Source: an uncultured Chlorobiaceae bacterium
GTDB taxonomy: Bacteria; Bacteroidota; Chlorobiia; Chlorobiales; Chlorobiaceae
Direction: 5' to 3'
Length of the DNA: 52,239 nucleotides
Assembly (NCBI GenBank): GCA_903851385.1
Contig: CAINOC010000001.1
Location: 1-52,239 of the forward strand
Made by a program: the position numbers and the translations under genes. Below are positions 43,120-51,689 of this stretch, in pieces. The notes beneath the pieces are model-generated. The model saw only the letters and a list, made by a program, of their open reading frames with translations, did no database searches and was not told where the DNA came from. Within the stretch, counting starts at the first letter, position 1. Every line of letters starts with the position of its first letter.

Positions 43120-43890
43120 CTACTTTGTCCTGGCAGTAGAGAAATTATGGTCAAGGCAAATGCCCTCTTCATAATTATACCATAACTGCTGACAGGGAAA
43201 ATTGTTTTCGTAGAGGGCTTTGCCGATAATGACAGAATCAACACCACAAGACTTAAGCTCATCCAGGCGCTTCAAATCCCCTGAATTAGTGACCCCACCT
43301 GAAGCCGTAATTTTCAGACCTGTTTTTTCAGCAAATCTTTTGGTGCTGTCATAACCGAACCCCTGCATCATACCATCGCGGGTTATGTCTGTATAAATCA
43401 CCCGCTCGATTCCCATCTCTTTCATCCGGAGTCCAAGATCGAAATCCATCAAGTCACTGCTTTCAGTCCACCCATTAATCTTCGGGACACCATGCTCGGC
43501 ATCGATACCGACAACAATTTTTGATGGCCGATATATTTTCAGAAGCTCTTCAACCAGTTTCGGATTGGTAACGGCAGCCGATCCAATGACTACACGACCA
43601 ACACCAATATCCAGATATCGCTTAACCGCTTCGACAGAGCGGATTCCCCCTCCGACCTGAACTGGAATATCGAGATTAAGGACTATTTCCCTGATTTTCT
43701 CAAAATTTACCATCTCCCCGGTAAGTGCGGCATCGAGGTCAACGACATGCAGCATCTTGGCATTCTGCTTTCGCCAGATAATTGCCATGTCGAGAGGATT
43801 GTCGAGATATATTTTTTTCTTGCTGAAATCACCACGGGTCAACCTCACACACTTCCCGTCCTTAATATCTATAGCTGGAATAATCAACAT
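43120..43890 (-). CDS. hisA: ProFAR isomerase (HisA)
   Basis: Fourth step of histidine synthesis, a TIM-barrel isomerase. From ATG 43890 it has 256 residues. The motifs are AIDIKDGKCVRL (catalytic Asp), VGGGIRS, GVDAEHG-like VVGIDAEHG, YTDITRDGMMQG (second catalytic Asp) and ASGGV near the end. The frame is open to 43926 but the family N-terminus is LIIPAIDIK, so 43890 is used. hisH is directly upstream, and its stop lies between the two candidate starts. Confidence 0.95.
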   Translation of the reverse strand: MLIIPAIDIKDGKCVRLTRGDFSKKKIYLDNPLDMAIIWRKQNAKMLHVVDLDAALTGEMVNFEKIREIVLNLDIPVQVGGGIRSVEAVKRYLDIGVGRVVIGSAAVTNPKLVEELLKIYRPSKIVVGIDAEHGVPKINGWTESSDLMDFDLGLRMKEMGIERVIYTDITRDGMMQGFGYDSTKRFAEKTGLKITASGGVTNSGDLKRLDELKSCGVDSVIIGKALYENNFPCQQLWYNYEEGICLDHNFSTARTK

Positions 43891-43912
43891 AAAAGAATAA
43901 CAAAAATCGATT

Positions 43913-44518
43913 TTAACATTCAGCAAAGTTTTTCAGTACCTGCAACCCGGCATCAGAACTTTTCTCCGGATGAAACTGAACTGCAAAAATACCATTTTTT
44001 TCAATAGCTGAACAAAAGTTTTTTCCCGCAAACCAGGTGGTTGCAGCCACCGACTCAGATGATACCGGCTCACAATAATAAGAATGCACAAAATAGAAAA
44101 ACGAGCGATCCGCAATCCCCCTGAAAAGCACACTCTCTTTCTGCTGATCAACCGAATTCCAGCCTATCTGGGGTATCTTGTCGGTGTCGCTCCTGAAACG
44201 CAGAACCTTCCCCGGTATCAGGTTCATCCCGTTGTTATCTCCCATTTCCTCACTGTCAGTCAATAAAAGCTGCATACCAAGGCAGATACCAAGAATCTGG
44301 CCCCCTTTATCGACATGTTCTGCAACTGCTTCAGTAAAACCTGATGCGTTGAGTGACTTTATAGCAGTCCCGAATGCACCAACACCTGGAAGAACAACTT
44401 TTTTATTGCCTGCAAGTTTAGTCGGATCACTGCTGACTACAGCCTTGACCCCAAGGTAGTCAAATGCCTTGAGAACAGAACGAAGATTCCCGGCACCGTA
44501 ATCCGCTATAAAAACCAT
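43913..44518 (-). CDS. hisH: Imidazole glycerol phosphate synthase, glutamine amidotransferase subunit
   Basis: 201 residues, class I glutamine amidotransferase that feeds ammonia to HisF. ADYGAGNLRSV at the N-terminus, the nucleophile elbow ILGICLGMQLL (Cys), and the His/Glu pair in QFHPEKSSDAGL. hisA follows; hisF is not in the window. It heads the minus-strand run hisH, hisA, scpB, rluB, and is divergent from nfnA. Confidence 0.96.
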   Translation of the reverse strand: MVFIADYGAGNLRSVLKAFDYLGVKAVVSSDPTKLAGNKKVVLPGVGAFGTAIKSLNASGFTEAVAEHVDKGGQILGICLGMQLLLTDSEEMGDNNGMNLIPGKVLRFRSDTDKIPQIGWNSVDQQKESVLFRGIADRSFFYFVHSYYCEPVSSESVAATTWFAGKNFCSAIEKNGIFAVQFHPEKSSDAGLQVLKNFAEC

Positions 44519-44684
44519 AAAAACCCTTTTAATAGTTCAGGAAAACAGTCGGCAAAGCACTCATAACCGTACCGTCAAACTTTCAGCCTATTTTTATTTT
44601 TAATCTATAATGCTTATCATAATGACTTTTGCACTTATCCGAAAAGCCAGACAGTCTCCATTATCATACGAAATCAAAAAGCAA

Positions 44685-45521
44685 ATGCATAAGATTGTTG
44701 CTGCAATATTTTTAGCTGAAAATATCAAAAAAATTGAAATAGAGGCACCTCGCATTGCTAAAAAAAGAAAGGCTGGCCAGTTTATAATGCTCAGGGTAAA
44801 CCAGACGGGCGAAAGAGTCCCGCTTACCATTGCCGATGCTGATCCTGAAAAAGGCACGATTACCATCATTGTCCAGGGAATGGGTAAATCCACAAAAGAG
44901 CTGAACACTAAAGAGGCTGGCGACACCATCAGTGATATTGTCGGTCCACTTGGAGCACCATCAGATATTGAGAATTTCGGTACGGCAGTCAGCATTGGAG
45001 GAGGTGTTGGTACAGCAATTGCTTATCCGACCGCTGTTGCTCTTAAAAAAGCCGGAAATTATGTCATTACCATTAACGGTGCCCGGTCAAAAGATCTGGT
45101 AATTCTTGAAAAAGAGATGAAGGCGGTCAGTGATGAAGCGTACATTACTACCGATGACGGGTCGTACGGCTTTCATGGCTTCGTGACCCAGAAACTTCAG
45201 GAGCTGATAGACTCCGGGAAAAAAATTGATTATGTACTTGCCATAGGGCCCATTCCGATGATGAGAGCCATAGCTGAGGTCACCCGTCCCTACAATATCA
45301 AAACCATGGTGAGTCTCAACCCTATTATGGTTGATGGTACCGGTATGTGTGGCGGCTGCAGGGTTACGGTGAACAACGAGACTAAATTCGCATGTGTTGA
45401 CGGCCCTGAATTTGATGCTCACCAGGTCGATTTTAAAAACCTTACTGACCGGAACAAATTGTACCTGCCGGAAGAAAAACAATCGGCTGAAGCATTTGCA
45501 CACAAATGCAAACTGCAATAA
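44685..45521 (+). CDS. nfnA: Ferredoxin:NADP oxidoreductase / sulfide dehydrogenase, small (NfnA/SudB) subunit
   Basis: 278 residues from ATG 44685 (the frame is open from 44610). It has the ferredoxin-NADP reductase fold: a flavin domain (GQFIMLRV; GERVPLTIAD), a nucleotide domain (GGGVGTAIAYPTAVALK), and the [2Fe-2S] loop with GTGMCGGCRV and FACVDGPEFD. In the Pyrococcus SudB and Thermotoga NfnA complexes this subunit carries FAD and [2Fe-2S] and binds NAD(H). The next gene encodes the large subunit. The pair in green sulfur bacteria is often named sulfide dehydrogenase; electron-bifurcating NADPH formation is the better supported role for the family. Confidence 0.92.
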   Translation: MHKIVAAIFLAENIKKIEIEAPRIAKKRKAGQFIMLRVNQTGERVPLTIADADPEKGTITIIVQGMGKSTKELNTKEAGDTISDIVGPLGAPSDIENFGTAVSIGGGVGTAIAYPTAVALKKAGNYVITINGARSKDLVILEKEMKAVSDEAYITTDDGSYGFHGFVTQKLQELIDSGKKIDYVLAIGPIPMMRAIAEVTRPYNIKTMVSLNPIMVDGTGMCGGCRVTVNNETKFACVDGPEFDAHQVDFKNLTDRNKLYLPEEKQSAEAFAHKCKLQ

Positions 45522-45644
45522 TCGAGAAATTGTATACCCTGTTTGCCTTTTTTTCATTCTGTCATGATGACTTTCCTGCCTCAATTCTTTGCAGGGATGG
45601 CTTTTTTTCGGATAATCACACCATCTTTTTTAGAGAACAACATT

Positions 45645-47084
45645 ATGTGCCCACAACATATCACGACCAAAGAACGCCTTGCCATTCCTCGACAGGAAAT
45701 GCCTTCCCAAAGCCCGGATGTGCGCAACAAGAATTTCAAGGAAGTTAATCTTGGCTATACACCTGAACTTGCTCGAAAGGAAGCTCTTCGATGTCTTCAA
45801 TGTAAGGATCCAGCCTGCATCAAGGGTTGCCCGGTGAACATCAAGATCGATCAGTTTATCAAGTTTATAGCGGACGGAGATTTTCTGGGTGCTGCAAGAA
45901 AGATCAAGGAAGACAATGTGCTTCCTGCTATCTGTGGCAGGGTTTGTCCTCAGGAAGACCAGTGCGAAAAAGCCTGTATTCTTACAAAAAAATATACTTC
46001 AGTTGCAATCGGCAATCTGGAACGCTTTGCGGCCGATCACGAGCGGGAAACCGGGAATGTAGAACTCCCTGCAGTAAAAGCATCGACAGGCAAAAAAGTA
46101 GCGGTTATCGGAAGCGGACCAGCCGGACTCAGCTGTGCCAACGATCTTATTCAATTGGGCCATGCGGTAACGGTTTTTGAAGCACTGCACGAACTCGGAG
46201 GAGTTCTTGTCTATGGCATTCCTGAATTCCGCCTTCCCAAGGAGATTGTAAAACAGGAAATTGAAGGATTGAAACAACTTGGGGTCAAGTTTATTACCAA
46301 TGTACTCGCTGGCCGCTCTGTCACTGTTGATGAACTTCTGAATGAAGAGGATTTTGATGCAGTCTTTATTGGAGTCGGAGCCGGTCTGCCATGGTTCATG
46401 GGTATACCGGGAGAAAATCTTCTCGGAGTTTATTCGGCGAATGAGTTTTTAACCAGGGTTAACCTGATGAAGTCGTATCAATTCCCGAACAATGACACTC
46501 CGGTGTTCAACTGCAAGGGTAAAAATGTTGCGGTGTTCGGTGGCGGTAATACGGCCATGGACGCCGTCCGCACCGCTAAAAGACTGGGCGCTGAACATGC
46601 CTATATTGTTTACCGGCGCTCCGAAGCTGAAATGCCTGCACGTCTTGAGGAAGTGCATCACGCAAGGGAAGAGGGTATTGAATTCCTTATGCTCATGAAC
46701 CCTCTGGAATTTGTCGGCAACGAACAACAGTGGCTGACAGGGGCTAAATGCCTCAAAATGGAACTTGGGGAACCCGATGAGTCCGGACGCCGACGGCCGA
46801 TACCGATAAAAGACTCTGAATTCATACTTCCGATCGATATGGCAGTTATCTCGATCGGTAACGGCTCCAACCCGCTCATCAAACAGTCAACTCCTGATAT
46901 TGAGGTCAGCAAGCGTGACACCATTGTGGTGGATCTCAACACCATGGCCACTTCAAAAGAAAATGTCTATGCTGGCGGCGATATTGTAACCGGTGGAGCC
47001 ACAGTTATCCTTGCCATGGGGGCAGGACGTACGGCCGCAAAAGCTATTCACGAAAAACTGATGGGTATTGACACACATGAGTGA
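45645..47084 (+). CDS. nfnB: Glutamate synthase-like NfnB/SudA large subunit
   Basis: 479 residues from ATG 45645 (open to a TTG at 45543). The N-terminal ferredoxin-like part has CLQCKDPACIKGCPV and CGRVCPQEDQCEKAC, ligands for two 4Fe-4S clusters; then two dinucleotide folds, the FAD site VAVIGSGPAGLSC and NADPH site VAVFGGGNTAMDA, with GGVLVYGIPEFRLPKEIV between. The order matches NfnB/SudA and the small subunit of glutamate synthase. With nfnA it would bifurcate electrons among NADPH, NAD and ferredoxin. The gap between subunits is 123 bases. It overlaps the nikR start. Confidence 0.93.
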   Translation: MCPQHITTKERLAIPRQEMPSQSPDVRNKNFKEVNLGYTPELARKEALRCLQCKDPACIKGCPVNIKIDQFIKFIADGDFLGAARKIKEDNVLPAICGRVCPQEDQCEKACILTKKYTSVAIGNLERFAADHERETGNVELPAVKASTGKKVAVIGSGPAGLSCANDLIQLGHAVTVFEALHELGGVLVYGIPEFRLPKEIVKQEIEGLKQLGVKFITNVLAGRSVTVDELLNEEDFDAVFIGVGAGLPWFMGIPGENLLGVYSANEFLTRVNLMKSYQFPNNDTPVFNCKGKNVAVFGGGNTAMDAVRTAKRLGAEHAYIVYRRSEAEMPARLEEVHHAREEGIEFLMLMNPLEFVGNEQQWLTGAKCLKMELGEPDESGRRRPIPIKDSEFILPIDMAVISIGNGSNPLIKQSTPDIEVSKRDTIVVDLNTMATSKENVYAGGDIVTGGATVILAMGAGRTAAKAIHEKLMGIDTHE

Positions 47085-47484
47085 AGTGTACCGGTTCGGG
47101 GTCTCCCTTGAAAAGACACTGATAGAGGCTTTTGACCGCCATATTGAAGCACAACGCTACAAAAGCCGGTCAGAAGCCATACGGGATCTCATCCGTGAAG
47201 ATCTGGTCAGAAAACAATGGACAGAGGGGGGCACCGTCGCAGGAGCTATTGTCATGACGTATGACCATCACAAACGCGAACTGGTTAATGTTCTTCTTGA
47301 CATTCAGCACGACTTTCAGGACACCATAATCTCAACCCAGCACGTTCACCTTGATCATCATCACTGCCTTGAAATTATTGCTGTAAAAGGCAATTCGAAA
47401 GATGTCGAAAATCTTGCAACAACCCTCAAGGTACAGGTAGGGGTCAAGCATCTCAACCTGAGTATCTCTTCTTCGGCAGAATAA
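47077..47484 (+). CDS. nikR: Nickel-responsive regulator NikR
   Basis: 135 residues. An N-terminal ribbon-helix-helix (RFGVSLEKTLIEAFDRHIE; SRSEAIRDLIR) and a C-terminal ACT-type metal domain. The high-affinity nickel ligands are at the same spacing as in E. coli NikR (His76, His87, His89, Cys95): here His78 (DIQHDF), His89, His91 and Cys97. The ATG lies within the last codons of nfnB (overlap eight bases). No nickel transporter or hydrogenase gene is in the window; its targets must be elsewhere, or it may control this operon. Confidence 0.93.
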   Translation: MSEVYRFGVSLEKTLIEAFDRHIEAQRYKSRSEAIRDLIREDLVRKQWTEGGTVAGAIVMTYDHHKRELVNVLLDIQHDFQDTIISTQHVHLDHHHCLEIIAVKGNSKDVENLATTLKVQVGVKHLNLSISSSAE

Positions 47485-47553
47485 CCCTGAAAAAACGAAA
47501 CTTGACACACAAAGAGCGCTTGAAGCTAACTACTTTGAGCTTTTTTAGCCCCT

Positions 47554-48003
47554 TTAACGATGATGAAGAGCTTTCTGAAATGCCGTCCGCAACTGCTCAA
47601 CCCGCCCGCGATTGACACCAAGATCTGAGATACCGAGCCTTGAAGCCGACCGGACATGAATCACACCCTCAGTAGCGCTTAAGCGGAACTCAACGTCATC
47701 AACAAAGCCAACAAGAGGAACCGTAAAGGTTGACCAAAGGTACTCTTTACCTTCATCATGCACCGTTCCCCCCTGTTCTTTTATAACAATCTTTAACGTC
47801 GCCCAGGCTTGTTCAGGAGAACCGGTGAAGGCTAAAGGTGCTATCTGGAACATTGGATTGGTGTTTTCACTGCTCACACAGTTCGGCGTTCCAGGACAAG
47901 GCCTCAGCATTCCGTTCACTAACTTCGGTTTTTCCTTAGGTTGCGGCCATAACGCAGAGAGTTGACTGGTAATCGCGCCTACTGCTTCACTGAAAATATC
48001 CAT
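47554..48003 (-). CDS. DUF1499 domain protein
   Basis: 149 residues showing the DUF1499 pattern CPGTPNCVSS, then STFTVPLVGFVDDVEFRLS and RSASRLGISDLGVNRGRVEQLR. There is no clear signal peptide in this form (MDIFSEAVGAI), although a hydrophobic patch precedes the Pro-rich linker. The family, found in bacteria and chloroplasts, has no established function. It is the last gene of the minus-strand group that starts at 51109, with 45 bases after the NYN gene. Confidence 0.83.
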   Translation of the reverse strand: MDIFSEAVGAITSQLSALWPQPKEKPKLVNGMLRPCPGTPNCVSSENTNPMFQIAPLAFTGSPEQAWATLKIVIKEQGGTVHDEGKEYLWSTFTVPLVGFVDDVEFRLSATEGVIHVRSASRLGISDLGVNRGRVEQLRTAFQKALHHR

Positions 48004-48048
48004 AAGATTTCCTTCTTTTTGTTGAGACTAAAACCCGGCTATCCCCAC

Positions 48049-48888
48049 TTATCCATCTATCCTCGATGCCAGCTCTTCAACCATCTTTTTATCAACAAGT
48101 TTGACAGTAATCTCCGGAATTTCACGCGAAATATTGACATGGAATACCGACACTGCAAACACATCACTCATTCGAACAATCGCTGTTAAATCCTTGATAT
48201 ATTTACTGATCCCGAAAAAGCTGAGGGGAAGAAGGCACTTCACATGAAAGGGATTACTTAAAAAAACACCGTAAGGCTGCACTTTAAGCACTGTACCTGT
48301 AAACAGTTCGCCAATATCGGGTAAACGAACCGAAAACTCCTGATCACTGACTGCAAACGTACCCTCACGGGCTGGATCTCCCAGCCTCGACTGCTCAATA
48401 CGCTCTTTCAGAACTGCAATATCACAATACGCTATACCCGGTTCTGCAAGCAACTCCCTGGCGCTCAGCCCCTGGGTGGAATAAACGATAACCTCCTTTC
48501 CCTTCGCTTTTAAAGCCCTGAGCAATGGAATAAAATCACTGTCTCCACTGAAAAGTATAAACGTGTCGTACTGATCAGCATCAATCAAAGCATCAACGAC
48601 AAGTTCCACATCGAGATTGCCTTTCATGACAATCACTCCAGTTTCCTTGTTGACAATCTTTTTGACCGATTTAGAGGTGATTCGAAAGCCATGTGCAGTC
48701 AGCACTCTGGTGAAAGCGGCATTTTCCTCGGAAACCGGTTCGGATGCAGGTACATAATAATTCGCCTTGACAGAAGCATACCCTGACATAAAAAATGCCA
48801 TCAATCGGGAAAAATCAATCTGCCACCCAAGATGACGCTGGGTAAAAAACAGGTTTGCCCCATCAATAAAAACAGCCGCACGACCCAT
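48049..48888 (-). CDS. NYN-domain (LabA/PIN-like) protein with S1-like C-terminus
   Basis: 279 residues. Residues 1 to about 170 are a LabA-type NYN nuclease domain: FIDGANLF (Asp9), GNLDVELVVDAL (Asp93, Asp99) and LFSGDSDFIPLL (Asp116, Asp118), the acidic residues of the PIN-like active site. Residues about 195-270 form an OB-like module (ELFTGTVLKVQPYGVFLSN ...) similar to S1 RNA-binding domains. An RNA-processing or RNA-decay role is inferred from this domain pair; no substrate is known. It lies 103 bases downstream of the ferrochelatase-like gene. Confidence 0.85.
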   Translation of the reverse strand: MGRAAVFIDGANLFFTQRHLGWQIDFSRLMAFFMSGYASVKANYYVPASEPVSEENAAFTRVLTAHGFRITSKSVKKIVNKETGVIVMKGNLDVELVVDALIDADQYDTFILFSGDSDFIPLLRALKAKGKEVIVYSTQGLSARELLAEPGIAYCDIAVLKERIEQSRLGDPAREGTFAVSDQEFSVRLPDIGELFTGTVLKVQPYGVFLSNPFHVKCLLPLSFFGISKYIKDLTAIVRMSDVFAVSVFHVNISREIPEITVKLVDKKMVEELASRIDG

Positions 48889-48991
48889 TTTTTTATTTTC
48901 CCTTATAATTAGCTATGCATCATGACCTTACCCAGAAAAGTAAACATCAGGAGGGTATTAACCATTCAATTCTCACCTGAAGAGATTCATT

Positions 48992-50011
48992 TCATCTCCA
49001 GTTCATAATCTGCCTTGCTGCATCAGTAACTCTCGATGCCAGATAGCCGGTAAAAGCCGGGGTACAATTGAGACAAGGGATTGATTTCGCCTTTATGACC
49101 GATGAAGAGTTCATAAGCTCTCCTGCCCTGTGAATGGTTTCATTGCCATCGGCAAAATATCCGCAGCCAAACAGATCTACCGCAACAGAGCTCTCTTCCT
49201 TAAGCATCTCAGATACCTCCTCAAATGAAGGTCTGGTCCACTCTCCACCGACATTGTGATTGAGATAGACCGTTATGATCCTGCCATAAGGATTCCTTGT
49301 ATCACCCAGCAGAACGTCCTGCAGTCGCTCGGCAAACCTCATGGTTTCATCATAACCTGTACGGAAAAGAGGAGGGTCGCCCTTTGAGTCCTTAACCAGT
49401 GTCCCATGAAAAAGAAGCAGAAGAACTCTCTCTTCATCCTTTACAGCCGACCGCATCCGGCATTGAAGAGAACTATGCTCAAATAAATAATCACAGTAGA
49501 GTGAGTATACCCTTTCATCACTCCAGAACCTGCTGATGACTTTTACTTTTCCAAGTTCCTCCCGGCTCCTGGACGCTGCCAGATAGGAGCAGAGCAAACC
49601 ACAGGAAAGAGTGTTGTCAATGGGCGACATGGAAACGATCACCTGCGCGTCGAATGCCCGTGTATGCTCAATAACGTGCTCAACATAGGGCGGGGAGGCT
49701 GAAAAAGCCGCATATACCTCGAAGTCGAATTGGGTTGCAGAGGGTAAATCGTCCAGAAGCTGTTGCAAAGCTCCAACCTGGTCACGGGTAATCCGGTTAT
49801 GCGGTGAACCCTCCCCGTTGGGGCGGAAACGAATGAGTTTTTTGAGGGATGAAGAAACTGCTATTGTCAATTGCAAAGCACCGGGAATAGGCATCACCTG
49901 GGAGGCATGGCCAAGCGTTTGACGGGTCACCCGGTAGTTTTCCAAAAACCGGGTGGTCTCAGCCTCGCCATGAGCCGCAAGAATAACAGCTATTTTCTTT
50001 TTTGGCTGCAT
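48992..50011 (-). CDS. Ferrochelatase-like protein
   Basis: 339 residues related to HemH. ILAAHGEAETTRFLENYR at the N-terminus and SFEEVSEML toward the C-terminus follow the ferrochelatase pattern. Candidate metal/porphyrin residues are His202 (LLLLFHGTLV) and Glu291 (FADGNETIH), in places matching the catalytic His and Glu of ferrochelatases. A CxxC (Cys313, Cys316) near the end could hold a metal or cluster. The usual ferrochelatase text around the active site is diverged, so it may be a chelatase for another tetrapyrrole or metal, or a non-catalytic relative. It begins 15 bases after the HlyD gene, so the pair is probably co-transcribed. Confidence 0.78.
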   Translation of the reverse strand: MQPKKKIAVILAAHGEAETTRFLENYRVTRQTLGHASQVMPIPGALQLTIAVSSSLKKLIRFRPNGEGSPHNRITRDQVGALQQLLDDLPSATQFDFEVYAAFSASPPYVEHVIEHTRAFDAQVIVSMSPIDNTLSCGLLCSYLAASRSREELGKVKVISRFWSDERVYSLYCDYLFEHSSLQCRMRSAVKDEERVLLLLFHGTLVKDSKGDPPLFRTGYDETMRFAERLQDVLLGDTRNPYGRIITVYLNHNVGGEWTRPSFEEVSEMLKEESSVAVDLFGCGYFADGNETIHRAGELMNSSSVIKAKSIPCLNCTPAFTGYLASRVTDAARQIMNWR

Positions 50012-50026
50012 GAACCATAGTGGTAA

Positions 50027-51109
50027 TCAGGACTTTCGAGGAGCGATAATCTTTACATCCAGACCTTCATGTAAACTCTTATCAGGAAGCAGTGCAATTT
50101 TATCCCCATTTTTAAGTCCTTGCAAAACCTCAATAAATGTCATATCGCTGGCACCCTGCCGTATAAGCTGTTTTTTCAATCGTCCATTCTCAATTTTCCA
50201 AACGTAGCTCTGATGGTTTTCCTCAAACACCGAACTTTTTCTGACAAGGAGAGCGTGCTGCTTCGTATTGTATATAATATTTGCAGTAGCAGTCATGCCT
50301 GCCTGGATACTGGCCACCGGTTTTTCAAAGGTCAGATAAATCTTGGATGTCTTGGTTATCTTGTCTGTCTGAGGCACTATACGGGAGACAACTGCCGAGA
50401 GGCGTTTATCAGGATAGGCGTCAAAAGCAACTGTTGCCCGCTGACCGTTGCGGATCTTAGGAACATCAAGTTCATCAACCTCAACACTCACCAGATAACT
50501 CGATGTATCAACAACTCTTGCCACAAGAGTATTGAGTGTGACATAATCACCCTCCTTGAGGTTCTGTAACGTTAACGTACCGGCAAACGGAGCCCTTACC
50601 GTCAGTTTTTTGAGATCATCCTCACGCATCTTTACCAAAAACTCTTTCTGCTGAAGCAACTCTTCTGCCTGAATGCGGTTTTTTTCGGCGTCATCAACTT
50701 CCTGACGGGATATCGCCCCTTCCTTGAAAAGATTTTTCTTTCTGGTACTTTGCAGAGTGTTATCCTTCATCAGTGCCTGCTGTTCTGCAAAGGCCGCCTT
50801 TGCCTGACGAACGGCAAGCTGAGGATTAGGACTGCTGATTTCAAGGATTTTCTGGCCGGCAGTGACTTTCTGACCTTCAAGCGCCCCGACATAGCTGACG
50901 GTTCCTGAATATTCAGCACTGAGGTTGGCAACAGCATCAGCCTCAACAAACCCTGTTCCATAGATGGCCTGAACGAGTTCAGCATACTTGACCTCTCCAG
51001 CCTCAATATCGACACTATTTCCTTTGGTGATCAGAAAAACAACAGTCGCAACAAAAACAACTGCAAGAGCGATGGAATATTTTGGAAGAAATTTTTGTAG
51101 GGACTTCAT
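50027..51109 (-). CDS. HlyD/MacA-type periplasmic adaptor (membrane fusion protein)
   Basis: 360 residues with one N-terminal membrane anchor (IALAVVFVATVVFLITKG). The lipoyl-like halves are LSAEYSGTVSYVGALEGQKV and APFAGTLTLQNLKEGDYV, joined by a coiled-coil hairpin (about residues 100-165, FAEQQALMKD ... KNRIQAEELLQQ), then a beta-barrel and membrane-proximal domain. The pattern is that of an ABC-linked or RND-linked adaptor. Neither a transporter nor an outer membrane channel gene is adjacent: the next gene downstream is a ferrochelatase-like protein and upstream is divergent hisI. Confidence 0.88.
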   Translation of the reverse strand: MKSLQKFLPKYSIALAVVFVATVVFLITKGNSVDIEAGEVKYAELVQAIYGTGFVEADAVANLSAEYSGTVSYVGALEGQKVTAGQKILEISSPNPQLAVRQAKAAFAEQQALMKDNTLQSTRKKNLFKEGAISRQEVDDAEKNRIQAEELLQQKEFLVKMREDDLKKLTVRAPFAGTLTLQNLKEGDYVTLNTLVARVVDTSSYLVSVEVDELDVPKIRNGQRATVAFDAYPDKRLSAVVSRIVPQTDKITKTSKIYLTFEKPVASIQAGMTATANIIYNTKQHALLVRKSSVFEENHQSYVWKIENGRLKKQLIRQGASDMTFIEVLQGLKNGDKIALLPDKSLHEGLDVKIIAPRKS

Positions 51110-51275
51110 TAGTACTGTTATTATAAATTCGCCTTCAGGAAGTTACATGTTTTGAACTTTTTATCCATTCTGACCTTGGTTTTTCCATAATTTTATCAAT
51201 CTTTAAACACATTTTTCTTTCCCCGAGATGCAATATCGGGAGTATTGCATAAATAACACTTAATCTACACCTTCA
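51110..51275. promoter_or_regulatory. Divergent spacer between the HlyD gene and hisI
   Basis: 166 AT-rich bases serving both directions. TTGAAC and TTTTAT-type boxes occur but with no persuasive spacing. A CCCCGAGATGCAATATCGGGAG segment at 51221-51242 contains a short inverted pair, CCCGA and TCGGG. Confidence 0.3.
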
Positions 51276-51689
51276 ATGGGCGATAATCAAGATTTACAGA
51301 AAAGCTTTCTTGAAACAGTAAAGTTTGACGAAAAAGGACTTGTGCCGGCAATCGTCCAGGACCATGAAACAGGAAAAGTTTTGATGATGGCATGGATGAA
51401 CCGCGAAAGCCTTCAAATGACACTCGACAAAAAGAAAGCCTGTTACTGGAGCCGCAGCCGTAAAGAACTCTGGCTGAAAGGTGAATCCTCCGGCAATATG
51501 CAGTCGGTTCATGAGATTCTGATTGACTGCGACGGCGATACACTGCTCTTAAAAGTCTCCCAGATCGGCGGAGCATGCCATGTGGGGTATCACTCCTGCT
51601 TTTATCGCAGAGCCAAAGATGATACAACTATGGAAATCTGTGATACCTTGATGTTTAACCCGGAAGATGTTTATGGCAAAAAAAGTTGA
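51276..51689 (+). CDS. hisI: Phosphoribosyl-AMP cyclohydrolase
   Basis: 137-residue monofunctional HisI, third step of histidine synthesis (opens the adenine ring of PR-AMP). The family block [22 protein letters not shown] and the metal site [11 protein letters not shown] with [10 protein letters not shown] supply the zinc and magnesium ligands. There is no fused HisE domain, unlike E. coli HisIE. It overlaps the start of menG/ubiE. Confidence 0.96.
   Translation: MGDNQDLQKSFLETVKFDEKGLVPAIVQDHETGKVLMMAWMNRESLQMTLDKKKACYWSRSRKELWLKGESSGNMQSVHEILIDCDGDTLLLKVSQIGGACHVGYHSCFYRRAKDDTTMEICDTLMFNPEDVYGKKS

Noticed and set aside
47508..47540. AAGCT...AGCTTTTTT stem between nikR and the DUF1499 gene
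   Set aside because: Only a five-base AT-rich stem with a ten-base loop; too weak to call a terminator, though the T-run is suggestive.
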